Assembly: GCA_022495995.1 (NCBI GenBank)
Contig: JAFEMH010003620.1
Location: 1-64,000, forward strand
Length of the DNA stretch: 64,000 nucleotides
Origin: Adenophora triphylla var. japonica
Taxonomy: Eukaryota; Streptophyta; Magnoliopsida; Asterales; Campanulaceae
Reading direction: 5' to 3'
Shown: positions 33,253 to 42,444 of the stretch, in pieces
Layout of the letters: each line of letters begins with the position of its first letter
How positions within the stretch are numbered: position 1 is the stretch's first letter
The notes under the pieces: model-generated
The model's database searches: none
What the model was told of the DNA's origin: nothing
The model's input: only the letters and a program-made list of their open reading frames with translations
Made by a program: the position numbers and the translations under genes

Positions 33253-34896
33253 TCCCGAAATTGAGGCTATATCGATTCCGTTGATCGAAGACGTGCCGGT
33301 GGCGGCAAAGCTTGCATCTTTTCTGCAGATTTCTCTGGGAGAGGCTGAGGGGATGATGATTGCTCCGGACAGGATTGACCTTTCTGATATTCCGGGCAGG
33401 TTTGGGTCTCCGGATATGGCTACGACCACATTGGCTATGGATGCCTTTATCCTCTGCATATTTTCATCTCTGTTCACTGCTGAGTCCGTGAGGATCTGTC
33501 ATGGTGGTCTCTTGGACATGGTCAGGGATTGCAGGGCTGGGAAGGACATTGTCCCACTGGTTTTGGGGGAGACCCTGCGTGGCATTGATAGGATGGCTAG
33601 GGGATACCATTTCATGAGGTCTGGGAGCCCGGTCGTGTTAACTTTATGGCTGCAGGAGAGGCTTGGGGCTTTGCCAGGGGTTTTGCCGACTCAGTGCCCT
33701 TGGGTGATTTCTCGGAGAGGTTTGCCTAGGCAGCAGGACCAGGGTGACTGGGAGCTGATGATGGCTAGGTTATCCACTTCGGACATTCGCTGGTGGATAC
33801 CTCACTGGAGGTTGCAGACTCGGAGGACATTTCAGGAGTCCTATGTGGTGAGGGTTCCAGGGCTTTGTCGGTCATCCTTCTACATACCCTGTTTGGTATC
33901 CAGGCAGTTCGGGGCCTTGCAGGAGCCGTTGGGCAATTGGGAGGACATTCGCACCATGGAGGTGGTGTCTTTAGACATGAGGGATCCAGTCAGCTTCTCA
34001 TTCTTCTTGAGGGCTTGGACATATGCTGCTTTCCCACCCAGGGCCATTCTCAAGAGCAGGAAAAGTACCATCTTGACCACGGCATACTTGGACTGGTACG
34101 AGAGGGAGATGGGAGCGACTCAGGTCATATTGGGAGAGAGACATCAGGCTTTATTGGGAGCTGACTGCGACTCGAGTAGGACTCTGAGGGAGACCGAAGC
34201 TAAGGCGAGTTGCCATAACCAGTCGGGTGACCTTATCAGGGATATGGAAGCTCGATACAAGAGATTATCTGAGGTCGCTCCCTTGACTGAGGCTCAAAGG
34301 GAGGAAGTGCGGACTCGTGCCCGAGTAGAGAAAGCACTTATTGACACAGGTCTGATGGAGGCTCCAGTGAGGATACCCGAGATCGGAATGAGGGAGACCG
34401 ACATCATGGAGAAGAAGAGAAAGAACACTCGACGGGGTCGAGGTAAAGGGAAGAAGACCAAAGAAGATGCAGCGAATGACGACTGATAGATCTTTTCTTA
34501 GGATTCCTTTATTGCCATTTTGCAAACACAGTAGTTTATTAGGCATTTTATTGTATTTTAGATCTTTGTAGCAGGTTAGCAGAGTCAAGAGTAGACCGTG
34601 CTTGAACTCATCAAGAAGTTTTTAACTTGTAATGAACAAGAGATATTATCTTAGAAATTAATCAAGACACATTTTCATGGAAATTTCTGATGTCTTTATT
34701 GATTAGGAACCGTTTTATGAAAACTTGCATGCCCTTTATTATTTATTGTTTAGTTAGACCGAACAATATATGGCTGCCTACGTTCCCTTTTTACAAGAAA
34801 GACTAAGGGGCTCAGGTCTTCGTAGTTCATTCTGGTGAACTTTTGATTTTTTTTTCTTTTTTTCTTCTTTTTTTTATGTGCAACCCTGTTTTTTGC

Positions 34897-34928
34897 TTAG
34901 GCCGCCCTTTTTAGGGTTTTCAGCCTAG
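34897..34928 (-). other. Hairpin module, distal copy in element B
   Basis: On the minus strand CTAGGCTG, AAAA, CCC, loop TAAAAA, GGG, CGGCCTAA. It is the same architecture as in element C, with the last outer pair lost (A for G). It lies about 155 nt after the pol stop. Confidence 0.6.
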
Positions 34929-34995
34929 CTGGGCATTACTCTTTTTGCACTAAGATTTTTTTCTTCTTTTTTTTATGTGCAACCCTGTTTTTTGC

Positions 34996-35027
34996 CTAGG
35001 CCGCCCTTTTTAGGGTTTTCAGCCTAG
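34996..35027 (-). other. Hairpin module, proximal copy in element B
   Basis: Minus strand CTAGGCTG/CGGCCTAG outer stem, AAAA on the 5' side, CCC/GGG inner stem. It lies about 55 nt after the pol stop codon. Followed by GCAAAAAACAGGGTTGCACA, like copy 3 of element C (GCAAAAACCAGGGTGCGCAC). Confidence 0.7.
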
Positions 35028-35080
35028 CTGGGCATTACTCTTTTTGCACTAAGATTTTTTTTTTATTTTCTCTTTTTTTT

Positions 35081-36421
35081 TTAGACATAGTACCTTCGGA
35101 GCTTATCACCGTTGACTGGGTGGACAAAGGGATTGCCGTCCAGGTCTGCAAGCTTCATGGCTCCTCCCGATAGTATCTTCTGCACCACATACGGGCCGAT
35201 CCAAACGGGTTCCCATTTTCCCAGGGGGTTGTCTCTGGTAGGGGGCTTTACTTTCAACACTAAGTCACTCTCTTTGATGTCCCTGGCCTTGACTTTCTTG
35301 TCAAATGCTCTGGCCATTCGCCTCTGGTAGGCTCGGGTGTGCTCCATGGCTTTTAGCCTTCTCTCGTCGAGCAGGGCCAACTCATCATGCCGGCTACGTA
35401 GCCATTCTACTTCGTTGACACTGTTTTCTAGGAGGTCCCTTAGTGACGGGATTTCCAACTCCACCGGTAACACTGCTTCCATCCCATAGGTTAGGGCAAA
35501 GGGAGTTTCTCCCGTAGCTGTTCTGACAGACGTTCGATAGCCCCAGAGTGCCAGGTGCAGCTTTTCGGGCCAGTCACGACCACGAGTGGCCATTTTCCGG
35601 ATGATCCGTTCGAGCGTCTTATTAGCAGCTTCTACGGCTCCATTAGTCTGAGGTCTGTATGGGGAAGACTTGTGGCGAGTGATCCTGAATTCTGACAGTA
35701 ACCTACCGCAGTCCCCTTCAAAGTGTGACCCATTATCAGAAATGATCTCATTGAGCACCCCATATCTGCACATTATGTTTTCTTTGACAAACTGGGCCAC
35801 CTTCTTGGAAGTGAGGACCTTGTAGGACTTGGCCTCTACCCACTTGGTGAAGTAGTCGACTGCTACCAACACAAATTCATGCCCATTGCTTCCTGCCGGG
35901 GCTATCTTCCCTATCACATCAATACCCCAAGTTGCGAACGGCCAAGGAGTCGTCATGCAGTACAGGTCATGAGGCGGGAGATGGTTGAGGTTGGCAAACC
36001 GTTGGCATTTGTCGCACGCTCGGACATGCTGGACACAGTCTGTCTCCATAGAAATCCAGTAGTAACCCATTCTGAGGATCACTTGCATCAAGGCTCTAGC
36101 ATTCATATGAGGACCGCATGGACCATTGAGGACTTCGGTCATCAACTCTCTGGATCTTTCTTGAGTGACGTACAAGAGGAGTGGTCCTTGGTACCGCTTC
36201 TTGTACAGGGCGCCTCCTAAAATGACATAATGGGAGGCCAACCTTTTCAGGGCTTGCAAGCTCTTGGCTTTGACACCTTCTTTTGGTCTACCTTCTTCGT
36301 CTCTGAAAGCTGACTCTCCATCTTTGAGGAACTGGTAAATTTGATTGTACCACGGTTCCTTGATAGGCTCAGGTCCCAAGTCTATTTCACAACAGAAAGC
36401 CGGGGCTTCTCTTCTACCCAC
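35081..36421 (-). CDS. Integrase portion of Pol, element B
   Basis: 446 open codons; not a separate protein in the living element but the C-terminal part of Pol, cut off upstream by a single TAG at 36443-36445. The zinc finger has H105, C136 and C139; the first His, expected at residue 98, is Leu. The catalytic triad is D168 (WGIDVIGK), D229 (ISDNGSHF) and E264 (GAVEAANK). The C-terminal domain has KWEPVWIGPYVVQKILSGGAMKL, a GPY/F-like module, and ends RRYYV. No chromodomain is present, as expected for Tat. Integrase would join the cDNA ends to target DNA. The lost His may mean reduced activity; the element A copy also lacks it, so it could be a family trait. Confidence 0.85.
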   Translation of the reverse strand: MGRREAPAFCCEIDLGPEPIKEPWYNQIYQFLKDGESAFRDEEGRPKEGVKAKSLQALKRLASHYVILGGALYKKRYQGPLLLYVTQERSRELMTEVLNGPCGPHMNARALMQVILRMGYYWISMETDCVQHVRACDKCQRFANLNHLPPHDLYCMTTPWPFATWGIDVIGKIAPAGSNGHEFVLVAVDYFTKWVEAKSYKVLTSKKVAQFVKENIMCRYGVLNEIISDNGSHFEGDCGRLLSEFRITRHKSSPYRPQTNGAVEAANKTLERIIRKMATRGRDWPEKLHLALWGYRTSVRTATGETPFALTYGMEAVLPVELEIPSLRDLLENSVNEVEWLRSRHDELALLDERRLKAMEHTRAYQRRMARAFDKKVKARDIKESDLVLKVKPPTRDNPLGKWEPVWIGPYVVQKILSGGAMKLADLDGNPFVHPVNGDKLRRYYV

Positions 36422-36445
36422 TCTGAAGGGTTTTATAGCTTTTCC

Positions 36446-36860
36446 CTAGGGGATCTCTACCAGTGAGGCTAGAGTAGCTAGGGCATCTGCGAATCTGTTC
36501 TTTTCCCTTGACAAGTAGTGGAAAGTCACTTCTCTGAGCTGTCTAGTCAACTCCTCCATATAGGCATGATACCGCTGAAGATTAGGGTCCACAGTCTTCC
36601 ATTTGTTGGAGACCTGGTTGATGATCAGGGCTGAGTCTCCATAAACTTTGAGCTCCTTGACATTCCTTTCTAAGGCAGCTTCCAAACCGGCAATGAAGGC
36701 TTCGTACTCGGTGACATTGTTCGTGGCAGGGAAGTTCAACTTGAGGGCTATGGGCGTGTGCTCATCTTTCGGATCGACCAGTAGCATCCCTACGCCATTT
36801 CCTCTTTTGTTAGCAGCTCCATCAAAGAATAGCTGCCATCGATTCTCGGCTCAACTACGA
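36446..36860 (-). pseudogene. Second RNase H (aRNH) of Pol, element B
   Basis: Minus-strand RWQLFFDGAANKRGNGVGMLL, then TEYEAFIAGLEAAL, KVYGDSALIINQVSNKW and NRFADALATLASL: the four acidic catalytic positions of an RNase H. It follows the RT-RNase H in Pol, the dual arrangement that marks the Tat lineage. A frameshift near 36850 separates it from RT and a TAG at 36443-36445 from integrase; otherwise it is complete. Confidence 0.8.
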
Positions 36861-38195
36861 AGATTCCTTCATCTGGGAATTGGGGTTCAGGCCCACGGTC
36901 CTCGTTACTGGGGAAGTTTGCCAGATGGTCTGACAATGCTTGACCCTTGATGGCCTTTCTGGTCACATAGTTGATGTCGTACTCTGCTAAGAAGAAGGAC
37001 CACTTTGCTAGACGCATCGAGAGGGAAGGCTTATCGAAAATGTACTTGATGGGGTCCATTTTTGAGACCAAGTTCACAGGGTGGGCTTGCATATAATGCT
37101 TTAGCTTGCCGACTACCCAGACCAGTCCTGCACAAGTCTTTTCACATGCTGAGTAATTGAGCTCACTTCCTTGTAGCTTCCGGCTGACAAAGTAAATGGC
37201 ATTCTCTACCCGAGAGTCTTTCTTCTCCTGAGCAAGCATAGCCCCAATTGTCGTATCAGTGACAGTGAGATAGAGCAGAAGAGGTTTCTGTCTATGCGGG
37301 GGGCATAGCACCGGAGGATGTACTAAGTACGCCTTGATCTGGTCAAAGGCATCCTGGCATTCCTCGGTCCATTCTGTGTCTACATTCTTCTTCATGAGCT
37401 TGAAGATGGGCTCGCACATAGTGGTCAACTGATTGACGAAACGGCTGATGTACTGCAACTTACCCATAAAGCTTTTGACTTTTGTCTGGGTTCGAGGTGG
37501 CCTCATGTCCATAATGGCTTTGATCTTTCGGGGGTCAACTTCGATACCTCGCACTGTGACCATATACCCAAGCACTTTTCCCCTTGTCACTCCGAAGGTG
37601 CATTTGGCAGGGTTTAGTCTCATGGAATGCTGTCTCAGCCTCTCAAAGAATTTTCGCAGGTCAACAAAGTGCTGTCCATTCTCACCTTTGGAGTGGATTA
37701 TCATGTCGTCGACGTAGACCTCAATCTCCTTGTGGATCATGTCATGAAAAAGCGCGATCGCTGCCCTCTGGTAAGTAGCCCCGGCATTCTTAAGCCCAAA
37801 TGGCATCACTGTATAGCAGTAAGTTCCCCACGGTGTGGTGAAGGCTGTCTTTTCTTGGTCTTCCTCGGCCATCTTGATCTGGTTGTAGCCTGCAAATCCA
37901 TCAACGAAGGATTTGACTTCGTAGTTGGCAGTGGACACCACCAGGATGTCTATGTTTGGCAAGGGGTAGTCATCTTTGGGGCTGGCCTTGTTCAGATCTC
38001 TGAAATCTACACAGCAGCGCACCTTCCCATTGGCCTTGGTTACGGTCACGATGTTGGACAACCATGTCGGGTACTCGATGACTCTGATGAATCCTACCCG
38101 CAGTAGTTTCTCAATCTCTTCTTTGACCTGTAAAGACCATTCCGGCTTGATCTTCCTCAGTTTCTTCTTTATAGATCTTGACTTATCATTGATTC
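36790..38195 (-). pseudogene. Reverse transcriptase and RNase H, element B
   Basis: Open from 38061 down to 36790 and, upstream of that, readable to about 38195 (KKLRKIKPEWSLQVKEEIEKLL). RT motifs: CCVDFRDLNKASPKDDYPLPNID, FVDGFAGYNQIKMAEED, YTVMPFGLKNAGATYQR, EVYVDDMIIHSK (YVDD active site), LGYMVTVRGIEVDPRKIKAI; then QKPLLLYLTVTDTTIGAMLAQE and AIYFVSRKLQGSELNYSACEK of the first RNase H. The upstream part with gag, protease and the RT start is deleted; the frame shifts near 36850. It is much better preserved than the copy in element A. Confidence 0.85.
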
Positions 38196-38629
38196 GTAGT
38201 GACTTAACACAAAGACCTTATTAATTGTCTACTTGAAAAAGCTAGTCAAACCAACCGGTCACGGGGAGTGTACTCCTAGCAAAGTGGGTGACACAAGGGT
38301 TAGGTTTCAGGCTCCCACCGTGCAGCCGAAGCGCACTGATGAGTGGATGGCCAAGTGAGACTCGGAAGGGAGGCGACATGATCACCACACTTCCCGCACT
38401 TTGGCTTTTCCGATGGGTTAAGGGGTAGCTGTGCAGTGTGACACGGACAGTGGTAGTGTGAGGTAAAGAAGTCTAATTCTTTTTTAAGAGAAAGATTTTT
38501 TTTTTTTAGGAGATGCATGCATGCAATGCAATAGTTAAGAATAGAAGGAAAAGAAAAAAAAAGTAAAATACAACACCATACAAGAAAACGAAAGTCTGAC
38601 CCACTTAGTTTGAAAAAGTTTCAAAACAG
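38196..38629 (-). other. Deletion junction and 5' leader of element B
   Basis: The RT frame stops making sense near 38195-38220 and the rest resembles the leaders of A and D (ACCAACCGGTCACGG..GTGACAC; GTAAAGAAGTCTAATTCTTTTT). So leader sequence is joined directly to RT, with no gag or protease. No gene is seen. Confidence 0.6.
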
Positions 38630-38647
38630 TCCCCAGCAGAGTCGCCA
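38630..38647 (-). promoter_or_regulatory. Primer-binding site of element B (tRNA-Arg)
   Basis: Minus strand TGGCGACTCTGCTGGGGA, one base inside LTR Y. It differs from the element A site only at position 10 (T for C). Confidence 0.8.
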
Positions 38648-39439
38648 CTGTGAATACCCCGTCCCGATGCAACGCGCATTCGGAAGTTTGAAATAATTAA
38701 TCATATAATGTTGGACCGAAATGGGATATTCATTTAGTGACACTCGCTTTAAACCATATTAAAATATTAGTTTAAATTTTGAGAGTCGCCACGCCACTTT
38801 GATATAGCCCAAAGCTTTGAAAAAAGGCTAAACAGTTAATTGGGTTCGGGGGTCAAGTTACAACAGAAGAAGAAACGCGATCACTCCTATTGCCCGACGG
38901 ATCGGTCTTTCTAGCATGTGGGGTGTTGGTTGTGTGCGGTGTTTACAGGAATAGATAGAAGAAACGGGATCATGCATAAGGAGGAGGGGAGAGAAAGAAT
39001 TAGTTAATGATCACACCCTGGAACCTTTGAGTTAGGCCCTCGAAAGGTGCACTAATCAACGTTCATCCTTGGGGGATTATTGATCATGGGACAATTATTA
39101 CTAAGGTGGAAGGTAAGAAATAGTTCCTAGATCCATTGGGTTTTCTTGGGCGAAACCTTAGATCATCCTCGGCTATACATATTTAAATATATTAAAATAG
39201 TCCTAAATCTAGCATAAAGGCACAATTAAAATATAATAAGCATGCAAATATTATTATAATATGGCAATAATAATAATAATAGGGAACAAAAATATTAATA
39301 AGAGCCTTACCAATTGTAGCAAGACTTTGGGATCGAATCTAGGGCGATTCGAAGAACGTGGGGAGAGATACGGAAAAAACAAGTGTAGTCTTGAATCTCC
39401 GGAATAAATTGTGTGTGAAAAGCTGATACCGGGCACCCC

Positions 39440-39447
39440 TATTTATA
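39440..39447 (-). promoter_or_regulatory. TATA box of LTR Y
   Basis: Minus strand CTATAAATAGG. Confidence 0.6.
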
Positions 39448-39477
39448 GTGCTTCGGTAATTGGGCTGGGCCAGATGA

Positions 39478-39620
39478 AGGGTCGATCGGCCCTAAATATA
39501 AGGTTCGATCGGCACAAAATTAAAGGGTCGATCGGCCTTAAAAATAAGGTCCGATCGGCACTTAAAATAAGGTTCGATCGGCAGTATAAAGTTTATCTTA
39601 AATGAAAAGGCCGATCGGCC
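39478..39620. repeat. GATCGGC repeat in LTR Y
   Basis: Six copies of CGATCGGC about 20-25 bases apart, linked by AAATAAGGT-like spacers. It lies just downstream of the TATA box on the plus-strand map, i.e. upstream of it in element orientation. Confidence 0.8.
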
Positions 39621-40034
39621 AAATGCTTCTTTGGTCTTGGCCCAACCACTTCTGCCTTGGCCCAAATGGCCTTGAATGGCCGGCCACCTTGTGTCCTTGG
39701 CCTAGCATAGCTCGGCCACTTCCAGCAAAGCCTTGGCCACATTTTGGTATAGTTATTATTCGTTTCGTCTCGCACTTTTGCAACCGCACTTTGACCACTT
39801 TAATGACTTCTTTTGCACTTTGCTCTTTGGGATTTTATTCTTCATTTTGACCCAGGAATTTTTATATATCAAATTCGTCCCAAATTTCCATATTTTCTAG
39901 TTTAGTCCCTGAATTTCCAATAAATTCCAACTTGGTCCAAAAGCTTCCAAATGCCAGTTTAGTCCCAGATTTTCCCAAATTGCACTTCAGTCCCTGTACT
40001 CATTAAAACACTTTTTTCGGACCGGGTACTAACA

Positions 40035-40334
40035 TTTAGGCGCCTCGAACCTTGATGATGGTGTTTTAGGTGCCTCGAACCTCGATGATGGCGTCTGATG
40101 GCGTCATAGGTGCCTCGAACCTTGATGATGGCGTCTTAGGTGCCTCGAACCTTGATGATGGCGTCTTAGGTGACTCGAACCTTGATGATGGCGTCTTAGG
40201 TGCCTCGAACCTCGATGATGGCATCTTAGGTGCCTCGAACCTCGATGATGGCGTCTTAGGTGCCTTGAACCTTGATGATGGCGTCTTAGGTGCCTCGAAC
40301 CTTGATGATGGCGTCTTAGGTGCCTTGAAACTTG
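40035..40334. repeat. 30-bp minisatellite, about ten copies
   Basis: Unit AGGTGCCTCGAACCTTGATG plus ATGGCGTCTT. As the period is 30 it is open in frames on both strands (GASNLDDGVL on plus, SSRFEAPKTP on minus). It starts right at the end of LTR Y. Confidence 0.95.
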
Positions 40335-40780
40335 AAGATTTGGGATTGATGGTCCTTTGGTGGACTTCATTTGAAGAGGCCGGTCTTACGTTTGCTGCCG
40401 AAAAAAAGGTGACCATTTTGGTCGAGTGGCTGGACCTATGGTAGGCTACCTACGTATCCTTAAGAGGAATCAAGCCAATCGTAGTTCGAAATCTACTGGA
40501 CAGTTAGGAACAGGTCTAGGATCCTGGGCCTTTTGATAATTCGGAGGCTGTCACCTTAAGGAACTAAAGCTTACGTCGCTATTTGCGGAGATAGAGATAG
40601 CTAAAGCCATGAGTATTTATGCATATTTTGAGATATGTTGAGGGACTAACGTACCTTTGCTGTGTTTACCTGCAGGAGAGCAAGTCGCGGGGGCTGTGTG
40701 GTAGTGGATAGTGTTGAGAGTCTTGATGTATCTGATCGAGATGTTGAAACATTTAGGGGCGTGAGGTACCTCTGACCGGT
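40335..40780 (+). pseudogene. Leader and exon-2 start of an antisense gene 1 copy, element G
   Basis: 40405-40480 repeats the TGGTCGAGTGGCTGGACC..GGCTACCTACGTATCC block of element B. At 40675 a splice acceptor (TTTACCTGCAG) is followed by codons for ESKSRG, matching ENKSRG at the start of exon 2 in element B (23265). The homology then stops, so the gene is truncated. Confidence 0.55.
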
Positions 40781-41169
40781 TGGCATTTGAAAACTTGGCG
40801 TCCCTGACCTACTTGCCTTTGAGAACTTGGTGTCTCTGATCAAATTGCATTTGAGAACTTGGCGTCTCTGACCGAATTGTATTGGCGTCCCTGATCGATT
40901 TGCATTTTGAGAACTTGGCGTCCTTGACCAATTTGCATTTGAGAACTTGGCGTCTCTGACCGAATTGTATGCGAGAACTTGGCATCCCTGACCGATTTGT
41001 ATTTGAGAACTTGGCGTCTCTGACCTACTTGCCTTTGAGAACTTGGTGTCCCTAACCGATTTGCATTTTGAGAACTTGGCGTCCCTGACCGATTTGCATT
41101 TTTGAGAACTTGGCGTCCTTGACCAATTTGCATTTGAGAACTTGGCGTCTCTGACCGAATTGTATGCAC
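40780..41169. repeat. 32-33 bp minisatellite, about twelve copies
   Basis: Units contain GAGAACTTGGCGTCCCTGAC and ATTTGCATTT with small length changes. It keeps a minus frame open (GQGRQVL, RSGTPSSQ) that I regard as a repeat artefact. Confidence 0.9.
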
Positions 41170-42444
41170 TGGAGGCGGTCTTCATATGTTTGTGGATGTT
41201 GGGGGTTGTCTTTACCAAGTTGCAGACGCCGGAGCTTGTCTTCGCCAAGCTATAGACATGGGGACTATCTTTGCTAAACTGTAGATGCTGGAGGCTGTCT
41301 TCATCCATTTGTGGATATTGGAGGTCGCCTTTGCCGAACTGGAGATGTCGGAAGATGTCTTCACGGACTTGATGCACTGTAGACCTGGAGCCAAGGTGGT
41401 GTTGTCCTAATGTGTCTGAGGCCAAAATGGTGCAGGATTGAGGTGTCTGAATCAGGCTGATGTCGACTTTAGGTGTCCGATCACAAGCTGACGTGGGCTT
41501 GAGGGGTTTGAACCAAGAGGGTGTTGACCTGAGGTATCAGTCATCTGGGTAGTTCCGTTGAAGTCATTGGAATTACGCTTCGGTGGAGACCATCCTCGCT
41601 GCGGAGAGGCTTCGGGTAGTGATGGAAAACTGGTCTTTTGTGCTTGAATTGCTACATTTGTTAGTAGAGGGACAAATGCACATATGACATTCATGATGAT
41701 GGATGCATGTATGGAACTAAAATGATTTGCGATCGCTTAGGGTTTTTTTTTTTTTGATTCATGTTTTGCATGCTACATGAGCCCTGGGGAGATTTTTGTG
41801 GGGATGCATGTGGTGAGAGGGTTTGTATGTGTTGTGGACTGTTTGGGACAAGCTTTGAGCTGGTGGGGTGATATCCTTTGGCCGCGGACTGAATTGCATG
41901 TCATTGATGAGGTCTTGTTGTAGGTCAGCAGTATCATGCGGACCTCAATTTTGATCTTGGGATGAAGTTGGATTTGAACCCGAGTCTCGATTGAAATTTC
42001 TTTTCAGTCTCGGACATTTGAAGCTGATGCTGACAGGCTCTAGTATGAATGAACCCCCTTTCGCTTGGGTTAGTTGTGACTTGACATAAATTTGGAGAAT
42101 GACTTGGCGAAATGCTGATATGAGGAGATTCCCAGTTCTCAACCTTTGATGGATGCAGGGAGTTGCCATATACCAAGTTCTAAAGCTGAAACTCCAAGAT
42201 AGTTGTTGAGGTGACTTGGCCTTTCTTCTGAAGATAGGTGTGACTTGATAAAGCCCCATTCCGTGGAAGAGACATGGCGAAAGCCACAAAATCTTTCTCT
42301 GAATGATTTGATGAAGCCCCAGGTTCGACAAAGCGTCACTACAGAGGTCCAGTTAAAGGTTTGACTGTAAAACTGACATACTGATGAAGTACCGGGCCAA
42401 ATCGATCAACGTGAGAGCCCTCAAGGTGAAGTTGTAGCATTACG
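41170..42444. other. Non-coding part of element G
   Basis: 41170-41400 is a decayed continuation of the minisatellite. Around 41774 ATGAGCCCTGGGG matches the spacer between the antisense genes in A and B. 42230-42330 resembles 58570-58800 (TGACTTGATAAAGCC; CTTGACGAAAG). No gene is recognised. Confidence 0.4.

Larger units (their letters stand above)
25630..34486 (+). pseudogene. Antisense gene 2 of element B, split by element C
   Basis: The coding parts are 25630-25898 and 33253-34486. Together they are 1503 bases, exactly 501 codons, and the join (codon GG|T) is in frame once the insert and one GGGGG copy are ignored, so the gene was open when element C landed. The first part has FWDVRRHVYCFSYNEIVPTYEDF, built like the WD-TH-F..DF block of antisense gene 1, suggesting the two genes are distant paralogs. 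The second part has SIPLIEDVPVAAKLASFLQI and SLGEAEGMMI, a long alpha-helical-looking middle and a very basic C-terminus (KKRKNTRRGRGKGKK), a possible nuclear signal. The element A copy is uninterrupted at the site. Function unknown; a PMD/DUF7745-like relation is a guess from pattern. Confidence 0.75.
34864..35062. repeat. 99-bp tandem duplication, two copies
   Basis: Both units carry TATGTGCAACCCTG and GGGCATTACTCTTTTTGCAC, 99 bases apart and nearly identical apart from one C/T in the stem and poly-T length. Confidence 0.9.
34487..35080. other. Convergent 3' region between antisense gene 2 and pol of element B
   Basis: Conserved with 4362-4859 of element A (GAGTCAAGAGTAGACCGTGC; GCTGCCTACGTTCCC). 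It includes a 99-bp tandem duplication with one hairpin per unit. No gene is seen. Confidence 0.65.
19228..40034 (-). mobile_element. Element B: Tat-type retrotransposon, chimeric, hosting element C
   Basis: Minus-strand element: LTR X (19228-20949), polypurine tract, minisatellite, two antisense genes, convergent 3' region, integrase, RNase H, RT, a short leader, PBS and LTR Y (38649-40034). Gag, protease and the start of RT are missing between about 38195 and 38220. The two LTRs are too different to be the pair made at one insertion, so the unit looks like two related elements joined by a deletion. Element C (7349 bp plus a 5-bp duplication) sits inside antisense gene 2. Confidence 0.75.
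38649..40034 (-). repeat. LTR Y (5' LTR next to the element B PBS, 1386 bp)
   Basis: Plus strand TGTGAATACC...GGGTACTAACA. It has a minus-strand TATA box at 39440-39447, the shared GGGTTCGGGGGTCAAGTTAC block near 38850, and the PBS echo AGAGTCGCCA at 38782-38791. It is clearly different from LTR X. On its right side the internal DNA of another minus-strand element (G) begins directly. Confidence 0.7.

Noticed and set aside
33281..34486. 401-codon frame as a complete gene starting at its first ATG
   Set aside because: The frame continues upstream to the edge of element C and joins exactly to the part at 25630-25898; the ATG is internal.
19228..40034. LTR X and LTR Y as an ordinary LTR pair for dating element B
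   Set aside because: They share only short conserved blocks and differ in length and repeat content, so divergence would not measure insertion age.
40070..41425. Repeat-coded frames in element G (GASNLDDGVL, GQGRQVL) as secreted or structural proteins
   Set aside because: Again an effect of 30-33 bp periods; both strands are open and frames drift where unit length changes.
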